A stretch of DNA of 22,169 nt, from positions 1 to 22,169 of the IMG/VR virus record IMGVR_UViG_3300023435_000105. One strand, given 5' to 3'. The DNA is from a virus. Both the position numbers and the translations under genes were made by a program. Below are positions 1 through 5,983 of the stretch, in pieces. Below the pieces are notes generated by a model. The model ran no database searches. It had not been told where the DNA came from and was given only the letters and a program-made list of their open reading frames with translations. Numbering within the stretch: the first letter of the stretch is position 1; each line of letters starts with the position of its first letter.

Positions 1-86
1 CTTGCAGGGAAATATTATTTAAAGGCGATTTTTGTAATCAAGATTGTAAAGATGAGTTTATGAATTTTAAAGGTGAGGCAGAGTAA
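1..86 (+). CDS. 3' end of a small Cys-containing protein (5' partial)
   Basis: The reading frame is open from position 3 to the TAA at 84-86, so only the last 27 residues are in the window. The visible tail has Cys at residues 1, 11 and 15, in the pattern C-x9-C-x3-C, followed by an acidic end. A FC-x3-C knuckle like this recurs in the small zinc-ribbon genes just downstream, so this is probably the second half of another zinc-binding mini-protein. The next gene starts one base after its stop. No function can be assigned. Confidence 0.6.
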   Translation, partial: CREILFKGDFCNQDCKDEFMNFKGEAE

Positions 87-191
87 ATGAGAACTTGTGG
101 TAATTATGAATGTAAGAATTATGGTAGAACTTGGGATTTAAAACATCATAGTATGTGTCCTTATTGTCCTAAAGGTGAGAGAAAAAAATGA
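87..191 (+). CDS. Small zinc-ribbon protein (34 aa)
   Basis: ATG start directly after the preceding stop; a GGTGA-like site (AGGTGAG, 70-76) lies upstream at suitable distance. The 34-residue product has Cys4 and Cys9 and, later, a CPYC knuckle, with a His-His pair between them, so it could hold one zinc ion. It overlaps the next gene by four bases (ATGA), implying coupled translation. It is too short to assign to a family. In similar viral operons such proteins are often DNA- or protein-binding accessory factors, but that role is inference here. Confidence 0.6.
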   Translation: MRTCGNYECKNYGRTWDLKHHSMCPYCPKGERKK

Positions 192-334
192 AAATGATAT
201 GTCCTAATTGTAGTTCAAACAATACAAGAACTGAGTGTAGTCATGAAAGACATTATACTTATAAATGTTTAGCGTGTAGGTATATTTGGAATGTTGATTA
301 TAATGATTGTGACCCTGAAGGTGATAAAGAATGA
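188..334 (+). CDS. Zinc-ribbon protein (48 aa)
   Basis: The product has a classic rubredoxin-type zinc ribbon: CPNC near the N terminus (residues 5-8) and CLAC at 27-30, about 19 residues apart, with aromatic residues (YRYIW-type) after the second knuckle. This is the fold of TFIIS/Rpb9-like and transposase-associated zinc ribbons. GGTGA (174-178) precedes the ATG at 9-nt spacing. It overlaps both neighbours by four bases. The extra Cys17 and Cys41 are unexplained. A nucleic-acid-binding role is plausible but not shown. Confidence 0.65.
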   Translation: MKMICPNCSSNNTRTECSHERHYTYKCLACRYIWNVDYNDCDPEGDKE

Positions 335-498
335 GTAAAATAAAGACTAAGAAGGAAATTATTGATGAAATTAACTATTTTATTAATAAGAATGCTGAAG
401 ATTGTGATGAAGTGAGGATTAGTATTGAGATTGAAGATGGTAGTGTTAGTTTAAATACTATTAAGAAAGGCACTTTTTATAGTGTGGTATCAGAATGA
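331..498 (+). CDS. Hypothetical acidic protein (55 aa)
   Basis: ATG overlaps the previous stop (ATGA), with GGTGA at 320-324. The N-terminal third is Lys/Ile/Glu-rich and probably helical; the rest alternates hydrophobic and charged residues (VRISIEIEDGSVSL), suggesting two beta strands. A single Cys makes zinc binding unlikely, unlike its neighbours. I do not recognise the family. Four-base overlaps on both sides show it belongs to the same translationally coupled run. Confidence 0.55.
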   Translation: MSKIKTKKEIIDEINYFINKNAEDCDEVRISIEIEDGSVSLNTIKKGTFYSVVSE

Positions 499-707
499 GT
501 ATGAAGGATTTGTTTAAACGACAAAAATGCAAGGCTTTAACTGTTAAAGGTAAACCTTGCCTTCATGATGCTAGTATTGGCGGTTATTGTGTTGTTCATT
601 ATAATATGATGTTAGGCAAAATTCCTGTGAAGTGCGTGAAATGTCCTGATAAATTATTTTGTGAGTTATTAAAGCGTGGTGATACTTTTGGATGCAAAAA
701 AAATTAA
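495..707 (+). CDS. Cys-rich zinc-finger-like protein, DUF5763-type motif (70 aa)
   Basis: Residues 12-36 follow the pattern C-x-A-x-T-x2-G-x2-C-x3-A-x4-G-x-C-x2-H, a short Cys/His signature seen in many small phage and bacterial proteins (DUF5763-like, from memory). The remaining C-terminal half has another cluster of Cys (KCVKCP, FCELL, GCKK). Both halves could bind zinc. Start ATG overlaps the upstream stop by four bases. The function of the family is not known to me; binding of nucleic acid or a host protein is only a guess. Confidence 0.6.
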   Translation: MSMKDLFKRQKCKALTVKGKPCLHDASIGGYCVVHYNMMLGKIPVKCVKCPDKLFCELLKRGDTFGCKKN

Positions 708-912
708 TAAAGTTATTAAGAACCAGATTGTTTACTTAAAAAAAAGTAATTATATTAAGTGTCCTGAGTGTGGTAATCGTATGTATCCTAGTCTTATTTT
801 GTTTGATGGTAATATTATTGTTAATAAAAAGTTTGATGGTATGTATTTTTGTAGTGGTAAATCTTGTTGTTTGGTGGTTGACATGAAATTAAAGGAGGGT
901 GTTGTTTGGTAG
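688..912 (+). CDS. Zinc-ribbon protein, probable TTG start (74 aa)
   Basis: The frame is open further upstream, with GTG codons at 676 and 679. A GGTGA site at 678-682 sits five bases before a TTG at 688, which I take as the start. The protein has CPEC near its N-terminal third and, about 27 residues on, YFC-x4-CC, giving a long-loop zinc ribbon. The next gene has the same layout (C-x2-C ... YFC-x4-C), so the two look like diverged duplicates. Overlap with the upstream gene is 20 bases. Function unknown. Confidence 0.55.
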   Translation: MDAKKINKVIKNQIVYLKKSNYIKCPECGNRMYPSLILFDGNIIVNKKFDGMYFCSGKSCCLVVDMKLKEGVVW

Positions 913-1085
913 TTGATTTAAGTAATTATAAGGTGTTGTGTGGTGGTTGTAAACGTTTTTTTCATGTTGGTTTGTGTCGTTTTAATGGTGTTGGTGCTAG
1001 TGGTTATTTTTGTCGTGATAGGAAGTCTTGTAATGCTCGTGCTTTAAGGAGTGCTAAGATTGTGAATGGGAGGTTAAGAAAATGA
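906..1085 (+). CDS. Zinc-ribbon protein, TTG start (59 aa)
   Basis: No ATG opens this frame. A very strong ribosome site GGAGGGTG (894-901) lies seven bases before a TTG at 906, which sets the start and overlaps the upstream stop. The product contains CGGC, a third Cys, then YFC-x4-C, the same layout as the preceding gene. The C terminus is basic (Arg/Lys), compatible with nucleic-acid binding. The stop overlaps the next ATG (ATGA). It belongs to the zinc-ribbon run at the start of the window. Confidence 0.55.
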   Translation: MVVDLSNYKVLCGGCKRFFHVGLCRFNGVGASGYFCRDRKSCNARALRSAKIVNGRLRK

Positions 1086-1156
1086 ATGATAAATTATTTA
1101 ATATTTTGTTTGTGGTACTGGCTTGTGTTGGTGTTGCTTGGGGTGATTTAAAATGA
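1082..1156 (+). CDS. Single-pass membrane mini-protein (24 aa)
   Basis: A 24-codon frame with ATGA overlaps at both ends. Residues 6-20 form an uninterrupted hydrophobic stretch (LFNILFVVLACVGVAWG), long enough for one membrane helix, with a short polar tail. Its spacing inside the operon supports it being translated. Tiny membrane peptides of this kind are common in viral operons; no particular role can be read from the sequence. Confidence 0.45.
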   Translation: MNDKLFNILFVVLACVGVAWGDLK

Positions 1157-1446
1157 ATGAAGAAATAGTTATTGATGGTGTTACTTACATTAAAAAACAA
1201 AGTGGTGCTAGAGAAATGATTAAAAGGTATATTCGTGAGAATCCATTAAGGGGAACTTATATATTATTGGATGAGTCACATATAAAACTTCTCCAATATT
1301 TGCCTAGTGCGAATAATAGGTGTTGGACTTATGAGGTTTGTGATTGGGTTAAAGTTTTTTGTAAAGAATTTGATGGTAGTTATCCCATGCACGAGCATGA
1401 TGATTGTATGGGCTACCAATATATTAGTATTGATAAGGTGAAATAA
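1153..1446 (+). CDS. Hypothetical protein (97 aa)
   Basis: ATG overlaps the upstream stop; the GGTGA at 1142-1146 is a suitable ribosome site. The product is soluble and mixed in charge, with an N-terminal IDGVTYIKK stretch that resembles the first strands of a small beta domain, and a His/Asp-rich patch (HEHDD) near the C terminus that might bind metal. Three Cys are scattered rather than paired. I do not recognise the family. Confidence 0.6.
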   Translation: MNEEIVIDGVTYIKKQSGAREMIKRYIRENPLRGTYILLDESHIKLLQYLPSANNRCWTYEVCDWVKVFCKEFDGSYPMHEHDDCMGYQYISIDKVK

Positions 1447-1447
1447 A

Positions 1448-1921
1448 ATGAAAAGAGAAAATGCTAATTTAATGATAGAAATTGCTATTTTATGTCTATT
1501 AATTATTGTATGTTTTACAAATGTAATTAAATCATGTCTGGATTGTAGTTTAACAGAAAAAGAGTGTCCGAGTTTTGATTGTCCGGATTGTAATGTGTCG
1601 TGTCCTGCTTGTCAGGATTGTGATTTCCAGTCATTAATAAATGTGACTCAAGGGATAGAATCCCCTCCTGAATTTGATTCTTCCTTTGGGTCTTTCATTT
1701 TTGATAGTAAATGTAGTGGAACTCTTGTTAAGAATTTAATGTATAGTGTTGATAGGGGTTTGTGTAGGCGTGACCAGTTTGATGGTGTTAGGAGTGGTTA
1801 TAGTCCGGAGCGTTGTTGTTTGAATGTTGGTGGTATGACTTTTGTTGGTTGTGTTACTGCTGGTGATAGTACTTTCGTGGATAGTAATAATGAGTGGGTT
1901 AAGTTGGGGTGTTATAAGTGA
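1448..1921 (+). CDS. Membrane-anchored Cys-rich protein (157 aa)
   Basis: Residues 8-28 are a clear hydrophobic membrane anchor. Right after it comes a dense Cys cluster: between residues 30 and 58 there are eight Cys in CxxC-like steps (C30, C33, C40, C45, C48, C52, C55, C58). A Gly/Ser-rich C-terminal domain of about 90 residues follows with five or six more Cys. With an N-in anchor the Cys region would face outside the cell, where disulfides or metal binding are possible. It could be a surface protein altering the host envelope. No family recognised. Confidence 0.6.
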   Translation: MKRENANLMIEIAILCLLIIVCFTNVIKSCLDCSLTEKECPSFDCPDCNVSCPACQDCDFQSLINVTQGIESPPEFDSSFGSFIFDSKCSGTLVKNLMYSVDRGLCRRDQFDGVRSGYSPERCCLNVGGMTFVGCVTAGDSTFVDSNNEWVKLGCYK

Positions 1922-2094
1922 TGTTTAATAAGGGTCAATGGTTGGTGTCTAGTTTAATTTTTTATATTTTATTTTTTGATGGTTTGGTGACTGAAGTGTT
2001 TGGTTGGTTTAGTGTTATTCCTTATTTCGTGTTTGGTTGGTTTGTTATGCCTCGTTTAGTGTGGGTTGAAAGTAAGAAAGGTGGTAAAAAATGA
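1921..2094 (+). CDS. Small two-helix membrane protein (57 aa)
   Basis: ATG at 1921 overlaps the preceding TGA by one base. Two hydrophobic, aromatic-rich stretches (about residues 7-20 and 26-46) separated by a short DG turn predict a membrane hairpin, and the C-terminal tail is strongly basic (ESKKGGKK). It follows the Cys-rich membrane protein and may act with it. Its stop overlaps the next ATG. No family recognised; a holin-like or envelope role is only possible. Confidence 0.5.
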   Translation: MFNKGQWLVSSLIFYILFFDGLVTEVFGWFSVIPYFVFGWFVMPRLVWVESKKGGKK

Positions 2095-2306
2095 GTGAGA
2101 AGAAGTGGAAAGATAAGTGTCATCCGGTTAATAAGCCTAAAGATTGGGAGCGTGGTTGGTGTCAAGATTGTAGGATGCATTTTAGGCCTACTCTTCCTTG
2201 TTGTCCTATTTGTTATCTTGAGACTATTATGAGTAAAGGTAAGGTTAAGGAAACGATAAGTCGTTATGAGGTTAAGCATTCTAGTGAGGTTGTTAAAAGT
2301 GAGTAA
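2091..2306 (+). CDS. Zinc-finger protein (71 aa)
   Basis: The first half carries CHP..., then CQDC and CCPIC, i.e. two CxxC-type knuckles 13 residues apart plus an upstream Cys-His, enough for one zinc ribbon. The second half is a charged helix rich in Lys and Glu. GGTGG at 2080-2084 precedes the ATG. It overlaps the preceding gene by four bases and the next by eight if the GTG start is used there. A DNA- or protein-binding accessory role is inferred only from the fold. Confidence 0.6.
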   Translation: MSEKKWKDKCHPVNKPKDWERGWCQDCRMHFRPTLPCCPICYLETIMSKGKVKETISRYEVKHSSEVVKSE

Positions 2307-2580
2307 TGAAAAGAGTTTTGTTAAACTTGAAGACCCTGTTAAATTAGATAATGAAACTTTGCAGGTGTTACAATCTTATTTTAATATTCGTTTTAATGGT
2401 TTGAGGCATCAGCTTGATAGTTTTGGTGTGAGTTTAAGTCGGGTTAGGGAGTTGTTGGAGAAGATTGAATTGAATACTAGGGATTCTAGTAGGGTTGTAG
2501 TGGATGATGGTGTTTCGGGTGGTGTTGTTAATAATTTTGAGGGTGTTAATCTACATAAAGTGAAGGAGGATAAAAAATGA
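2299..2580 (+). CDS. Hypothetical coiled protein, GTG start (93 aa)
   Basis: An in-frame ATG exists at 2266, but it would overlap the preceding gene by 41 bases and lacks a ribosome site. A GAGGT sequence lies about eight bases upstream of GTG 2299, which gives the eight-base overlap usual here. The middle of the protein (residues 20-60) is an amphipathic helix with heptad-like Leu/Ile spacing, likely a short coiled coil. The C-terminal third is Gly/Val/Asp-rich and flexible. I do not recognise it. Confidence 0.5.
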   Translation: MSNEKSFVKLEDPVKLDNETLQVLQSYFNIRFNGLRHQLDSFGVSLSRVRELLEKIELNTRDSSRVVVDDGVSGGVVNNFEGVNLHKVKEDKK

Positions 2581-2825
2581 GTTTTGAAACAGAATTTCCT
2601 AATTTTAAAGGAAAAATGGTTGATGATGAAGGATTAGCTTGGGATGTAGAAAATGAACTTAGTGATTTTCATAAAAAAATGTTGCAGGAGTATTGTTTGG
2701 ATAAGAAAAAGGTGTTGGATGCTTTTAAGAAGCATTGTGTTATTGCTGAAGATATTAATACTGGAACTATGAGGCTGGATGTAAAAAATCCGAGAGAATT
2801 TTTAAAAGAGTTAAAAATTGGGTGA
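2577..2825 (+). CDS. Hypothetical protein, paralogue of the gene at 3971 (82 aa)
   Basis: ATGA overlap with the upstream gene and GGAGG at 2566-2570. It shares with the 3971-4414 product an N-terminal acidic start (M-S/T-F-E-x-E/D), a central block CLDKKKVLDAF (CLDKRKVIDAI in the other), and a final FxxELxIG segment. The two are therefore shorter and longer members of one family that probably arose by duplication in this virus lineage. The central block looks helical. No known domain is recognised. Confidence 0.6.
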   Translation: MSFETEFPNFKGKMVDDEGLAWDVENELSDFHKKMLQEYCLDKKKVLDAFKKHCVIAEDINTGTMRLDVKNPREFLKELKIG

Positions 2826-2830
2826 TACGA

Positions 2831-3169
2831 ATGGGTAGGAATGAGATGTTAAGTTTTTTGAAAAAGAACGAGGGCGATAATTTTAGTGTGAGAGAATTGA
2901 GTGGTTTGTTTGACTTGAATTATAAGAGTGCTTTTACTGTATTAAAGAAATTAAAGGATGTTAGGGGCATTCATTATAAGGAGGTTAGGAAGGGTAGTAA
3001 TATGGTTGGCTTGTACTCTTTTGAGAGTGAGGATGAGTTTGATACTATTTTTGCTGGTATTGATAGGTTGCGTAAGCGTTTTCCTGATTTTCAGCATCGT
3101 ACTGATTATTGTTTGTTATTGTTGATTTTGAAGGAATTAAAAAAAAGTAATGGTGTTAAAAGTGAATAA
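2831..3169 (+). CDS. Winged-helix DNA-binding protein (112 aa)
   Basis: GGTGA at 2821-2825 lies five bases before ATG 2831, which I choose over GTG 2822. Residues 1-60 read as a winged helix-turn-helix: helix 1 (EMLSFLKKNEG), FSVRELSGLF, then a recognition-type helix (YKSAFTVLKKLKDV), followed by a two-strand wing (IHYKEVRKGSNMVGLYSF). The C-terminal half is helical and could mediate dimerisation. It is a candidate transcription regulator of the virus; its target sites are unknown. Confidence 0.65.
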   Translation: MGRNEMLSFLKKNEGDNFSVRELSGLFDLNYKSAFTVLKKLKDVRGIHYKEVRKGSNMVGLYSFESEDEFDTIFAGIDRLRKRFPDFQHRTDYCLLLLILKELKKSNGVKSE

Positions 3170-3344
3170 GGTTACTGCGGAGGAGGTTATTAGTAATCAG
3201 TTGCCGTATATTGGTGTGGTTACTAAAAGATTGTCTGCTGATGGCCATGAACTTGAATTTAAGGAAGTGAGTGTTCGTGGTAAGAATTTAAGTGAGTGCA
3301 AGAAAGTATTTGATGAGGTACAAAAAAATGAAAAGAAAGTGTGA
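3162..3344 (+). CDS. Hypothetical protein, probable GTG start (60 aa)
   Basis: Two starts are possible: ATG 3150 without a nearby ribosome site, or GTG 3162 preceded at six bases by GGTG (3152-3155). The latter gives the short overlap common in this operon and the same context (TTAAAAGTG) as the GTG start at 2299. The product has beta-like segments (YIGVVTKRL, ELEFKEVSVRG) ending in a helix rich in Lys/Glu. No family recognised. Confidence 0.5.
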   Translation: MNKVTAEEVISNQLPYIGVVTKRLSADGHELEFKEVSVRGKNLSECKKVFDEVQKNEKKV

Positions 3345-3792
3345 AGTTAAAGTAGTAAATGATAACGTGGTGGTGGTTGAATCTAATGAAAGTAGTGACA
3401 GTTTTAAGAGTGCTTTTAAGAAATTGCAGGGAATTAATAAGAGTATTAGTGAGGGTGAACAGTCTAAGAGTCAGACCGTTGCCGCGATTGATGGTAAAAT
3501 GTTGGAGAAGCAGTTGGAGGGTGTTAATGAGAATTTAGAGTATATGAATGAGTTGCGTGATGGTTTAGTGAAGGTTTTAAAACCGTTTATTAGTGAGCAG
3601 GTTGGTTTGATTAGGACTAAAGTGGGTTTTTTGAAGAAAAAGAATGGTTTTGATAGGATGGGTGCTGGTGATAAACGGGTTGTTTGTGAGGCTGGTATTA
3701 TGGCTGATGTTGCGGTTGAGTTCGGTTTTGACGTGAATCATGAGATTATGCGTGAGGTTAGGAGTGCAGAATTTAAGAAGGTGAAAAAGTGA
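3328..3792 (+). CDS. Hypothetical coiled-coil protein (154 aa)
   Basis: ATG 3328 is chosen because GAGGT (3315-3319) is eight bases upstream; an earlier in-frame GTG at 3292 lacks one. The first 20 residues are beta-like (Val-rich), residues about 30-110 are helical with heptad-like spacing (MLEKQLEGVNENLEYMNEL), and the C-terminal 40 residues hold a Gly/Asp-rich turn and another helix. A DNA-replication or recombination accessory role would be in keeping with the position, but nothing in the sequence proves it. Confidence 0.55.
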   Translation: MKRKCEVKVVNDNVVVVESNESSDSFKSAFKKLQGINKSISEGEQSKSQTVAAIDGKMLEKQLEGVNENLEYMNELRDGLVKVLKPFISEQVGLIRTKVGFLKKKNGFDRMGAGDKRVVCEAGIMADVAVEFGFDVNHEIMREVRSAEFKKVKK

Positions 3793-3974
3793 GTGGTTGG
3801 TTAAAAGACGTGTTTGCTCATGCGTTTTTATTGTTGGGTTTAAGTTTTATGATAATGGCTACTGTGGAGTTTGGTGGTCAACCAATATTTTTAGTTTATT
3901 TTTTACCTAGTGGATTATGTTTTTTGGTGGGTTTAAAATTGTTTATTGAGTGTATAGTGGAGGGTATAAAATGA
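3789..3974 (+). CDS. Small two-helix membrane protein, GTG start (61 aa)
   Basis: GTG 3789 overlaps the previous TGA; GGTGA at 3780-3784 is four bases upstream. Hydrophobic segments at about residues 10-27 and 32-58, split by a GGQP turn, predict a membrane hairpin with few charges. It resembles the small membrane protein at 1921-2094 in design but not in sequence. The next gene's start lies just inside its end. Role unknown. Confidence 0.5.
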   Translation: MSGWLKDVFAHAFLLLGLSFMIMATVEFGGQPIFLVYFLPSGLCFLVGLKLFIECIVEGIK

Positions 3975-4414
3975 CGTTTGAAGAAGACTTTATAAAGAAA
4001 TTTCCAAGCTTAGTTGAAGAAAATGAAGTCCCTTACAATCCTATGAAACACAATTATTGGAGTGAATTTATTATTATGAAGCATTGTTTGGATAAGCGGA
4101 AGGTTATTGATGCGATTCATTTAATGACTGCTTTTTTTGTTGATTACACTGGAAAAGAGTGGGAGATTATTTTTCCGGATGATTTGTTTGATGAATTAGG
4201 AATTAAAAGGGGGAGGGTAGATTCTCTTGTGAAAGTGGATAGAAAATCTGATTTGCCTAAGGATAGGGTGTTGTATGCGGTAAATAAGCGTTTGAATCAT
4301 TTTATTGAATGGCGGAATCTTGGTAGGTGTGGGGGTAATGAGTTTGAATTGGCTAAAGTTCAGGCAATTATTAGTGTACTTAATGAGTTAAAGGTGGAGT
4401 TGAATTTAAAGTGA
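3971..4414 (+). CDS. Hypothetical protein, longer paralogue of the gene at 2577 (147 aa)
   Basis: GGAGGGT (3959-3965) sets ATG 3971 as start. Residues 1-80 match the 2577-2825 product (FPxL..., W..E, HCLDKRKVIDA, FxxELGI). The extra C-terminal 65 residues form a likely helical domain. Its last twelve codons lie in a perfect 36-bp repeat (4367-4402) that recurs at 4794-4829 in the same frame, ending in almost the same peptide tail. This suggests the original gene end now sits downstream of the next gene. Function unknown. Confidence 0.6.
   Translation: MTFEEDFIKKFPSLVEENEVPYNPMKHNYWSEFIIMKHCLDKRKVIDAIHLMTAFFVDYTGKEWEIIFPDDLFDELGIKRGRVDSLVKVDRKSDLPKDRVLYAVNKRLNHFIEWRNLGRCGGNEFELAKVQAIISVLNELKVELNLK
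4367..4402 (+). repeat. 36-bp perfect direct repeat, copy 1
   Basis: Starts ATTATTAGTGTACTTAATGA and is identical over 36 bases to 4794-4829. It encodes the tail IISVLNELKVEL of the 3971-4414 gene. The copies are 427 bp apart and bracket the gene 4411-4794. Confidence 0.9.
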
Positions 4415-4794
4415 GTAAATTAAGTGAAAAAGAAAGATTGGTTTACAGGATGTATAAGACTCCTAATCAAACTAACATTTATAAAAGAAAAGTTAATGGT
4501 TTTCATTTTAGTGCTGCTAATACTTTTGAGCATGAACTTAAAAAATTCGAGTTAGGATTTGAATTATTAAAGACTGGTTGTAAGTTTTTGATGGAGGCTG
4601 AAAGAACTAAGAAGGATGGGAATGGTAAACGGCGTATAGTGGATTTAGTTCAGTTATGTCCTCATATTGAATGGGAAGTTGAAACAGATTGGAGAAGGGC
4701 TTTACGTTTTAAGGGTGATGGTTTAGTGAGGGTAGTAAAAGTGGGTTGGAGTGAGTCTGATTTAAAGAAGTATTTGGGGAAGGTGAAAGGTTGA
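4411..4794 (+). CDS. Possible PD-(D/E)XK-like nuclease, GTG start (127 aa)
   Basis: GTG 4411 overlaps the upstream stop; GGTGGAG (4393-4399) lies upstream. Residues about 35-90 read helix (FEHELKKFELGFELLK), a strand with Glu (FLMEAER), a strand with Asp (RIVDLVQL) and a strand with Glu-x-Glu (IEWEVET). That order fits the core of PD-(D/E)XK nucleases such as Holliday-junction resolvase-like or restriction-like enzymes, although the usual Lys is replaced. The gene lies precisely between two 36-bp repeats and directly before a methyltransferase. A nuclease role is an inference from pattern only. Confidence 0.45.
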   Translation: MSKLSEKERLVYRMYKTPNQTNIYKRKVNGFHFSAANTFEHELKKFELGFELLKTGCKFLMEAERTKKDGNGKRRIVDLVQLCPHIEWEVETDWRRALRFKGDGLVRVVKVGWSESDLKKYLGKVKG

Positions 4795-4829
4795 TTATTA
4801 GTGTACTTAATGAGTTAAAGGTGGAGTTG
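4794..4829 (+). repeat. 36-bp perfect direct repeat, copy 2
   Basis: Identical to 4367-4402. Read in the same frame as copy 1 it gives IISVLNELKVELGL and then TGA at 4836-4838, which overlaps the ATG of the methyltransferase (4835) as ATGA, the junction type used throughout the operon. It therefore looks like the relic of the former end of the 3971 gene. Confidence 0.9.
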
Positions 4830-4834
4830 GGATT

Positions 4835-5983
4835 ATGATTGTTGTTATGAAAGGTACTGGTGGTTTAAAACATTATAAATTGAATGCTAAGAAGCATCCT
4901 AGGGAACAGTTGGATAAGATTAAGGCGAGTATTAAGGAGTTTGGTTTTCGTGTGCCTGTTTTGATTGACCAAGATAGTAATATTATTGCTGGTCATGGTA
5001 GGGTTTTGGCTGCGAGGGAGTTAGGATTGAGTGAGGTTCCTTGTATTAAAGTGGGTGATTTAACTCCTGAACAAGTTAGGGCTTTTAGGATTGCTGATAA
5101 TAAGGTTACGGAAAGTGAATGGTTGGATGAGTTTCTTGTAGAAGATTTTAAGTGGTTGGAGGAAAAAGGTTATGATGTATCTCTTACTGGGTTTGATGAT
5201 AAGGAAATTAGTGCTTTAATGGATGAAGGGGGTGTTGGTATTGGTGAGGATGATTTTAATGCTGAGAAGGCTTTAGAATCGGTTAAGTACGTTGTTAAAG
5301 TGGGTGATGTGTTCAAGTTAGGAAGTCATAGGTTAGTGTGTGGTGATAGTACTAATGAAACTGATGTTAAGTTATTAATGGGTGGTGAGAAGGCTGACAT
5401 GGTATTTACAGACCCACCATATAATTTAGGATATGAATACCATAATTACAAAGATAATAAACCAATAGTAGAATATAAAGGGTGGTGTAATAAATGGCTT
5501 AACTTACTTAATTGTAATAAAATAATAATAACAACAGGAAAACAAAACTTACAAATGTGGTATGAACTAATAAAAATAACAGATGTAGCTGTATGGATTT
5601 CTAAGAATAAGATGAGTGGAGGCAAAATAAGTAATTTATCACTTTGGGAACCAATAATATTTATTGGAGAATTTGATAGAAATAATAGAAGTAATGATTT
5701 ATTTGAGTTTAATAAGACATTTCAAAAAGATGTAGGAAAAAATCACACTTGTCCTAAACAATTAACTTTAATAGGAGATATAGTGAAATCTTATTCAAAC
5801 GAAAAAGATAATATTTTAGATGTTTTCGGTGGTAGTGGAACTACTCTTATTGCTTGTGAACAATTAAAGCGTAAGTGTTTTATGATGGAGTTAGACCCTA
5901 AGTATTGTAGTGTTATTCTAGAAAGGTGGGAGAAGTTTACTGGTTTAAAGCATGAGGTAGTGGATGGTGGTGTAGTGGAATGA
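4835..5983 (+). CDS. ParB-like domain / DNA methyltransferase fusion (382 aa)
   Basis: Residues 10-130 are a ParB/Srx-type domain with the signature IIAGHGRVLAAREL (50-63). After a linker comes an amino-methyltransferase with the catalytic DPPY at 193-196 and the S-adenosylmethionine site DVFGGSGTT at 329-337. The order DPPY first and FGGSG later is the beta-class arrangement of N6-adenine/N4-cytosine enzymes. Such ParB-MTase fusions are frequent in phages, where they modify viral DNA against restriction. The stretch between the two motifs, where target recognition is expected, has very different codon use (ATA for Ile). The target sequence cannot be told from the sequence. Confidence 0.9.
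   Translation: MIVVMKGTGGLKHYKLNAKKHPREQLDKIKASIKEFGFRVPVLIDQDSNIIAGHGRVLAARELGLSEVPCIKVGDLTPEQVRAFRIADNKVTESEWLDEFLVEDFKWLEEKGYDVSLTGFDDKEISALMDEGGVGIGEDDFNAEKALESVKYVVKVGDVFKLGSHRLVCGDSTNETDVKLLMGGEKADMVFTDPPYNLGYEYHNYKDNKPIVEYKGWCNKWLNLLNCNKIIITTGKQNLQMWYELIKITDVAVWISKNKMSGGKISNLSLWEPIIFIGEFDRNNRSNDLFEFNKTFQKDVGKNHTCPKQLTLIGDIVKSYSNEKDNILDVFGGSGTTLIACEQLKRKCFMMELDPKYCSVILERWEKFTGLKHEVVDGGVVE
5395..5815 (+). other. ATA-rich segment within the methyltransferase
   Basis: Between motif IV and motif I the gene switches to A-rich codons: about 11 of 14 Ile codons are ATA, whereas the flanking parts of the same gene use only ATT. AAA, ACA, CCA and GAA also become common. The edges are approximate. 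It looks like a swapped-in target-recognition region. Confidence 0.65.

Noticed and set aside
2022-2279. Minus-strand frame of 85 residues
   Set aside because: It is opposite two genes with zinc-ribbon or membrane features and has low-complexity Thr/Leu/Pro composition.
4367-4829. CRISPR-like or transposon inverted repeats
   Set aside because: Only two direct copies with a gene between; no spacer array, transposase or inverted ends.
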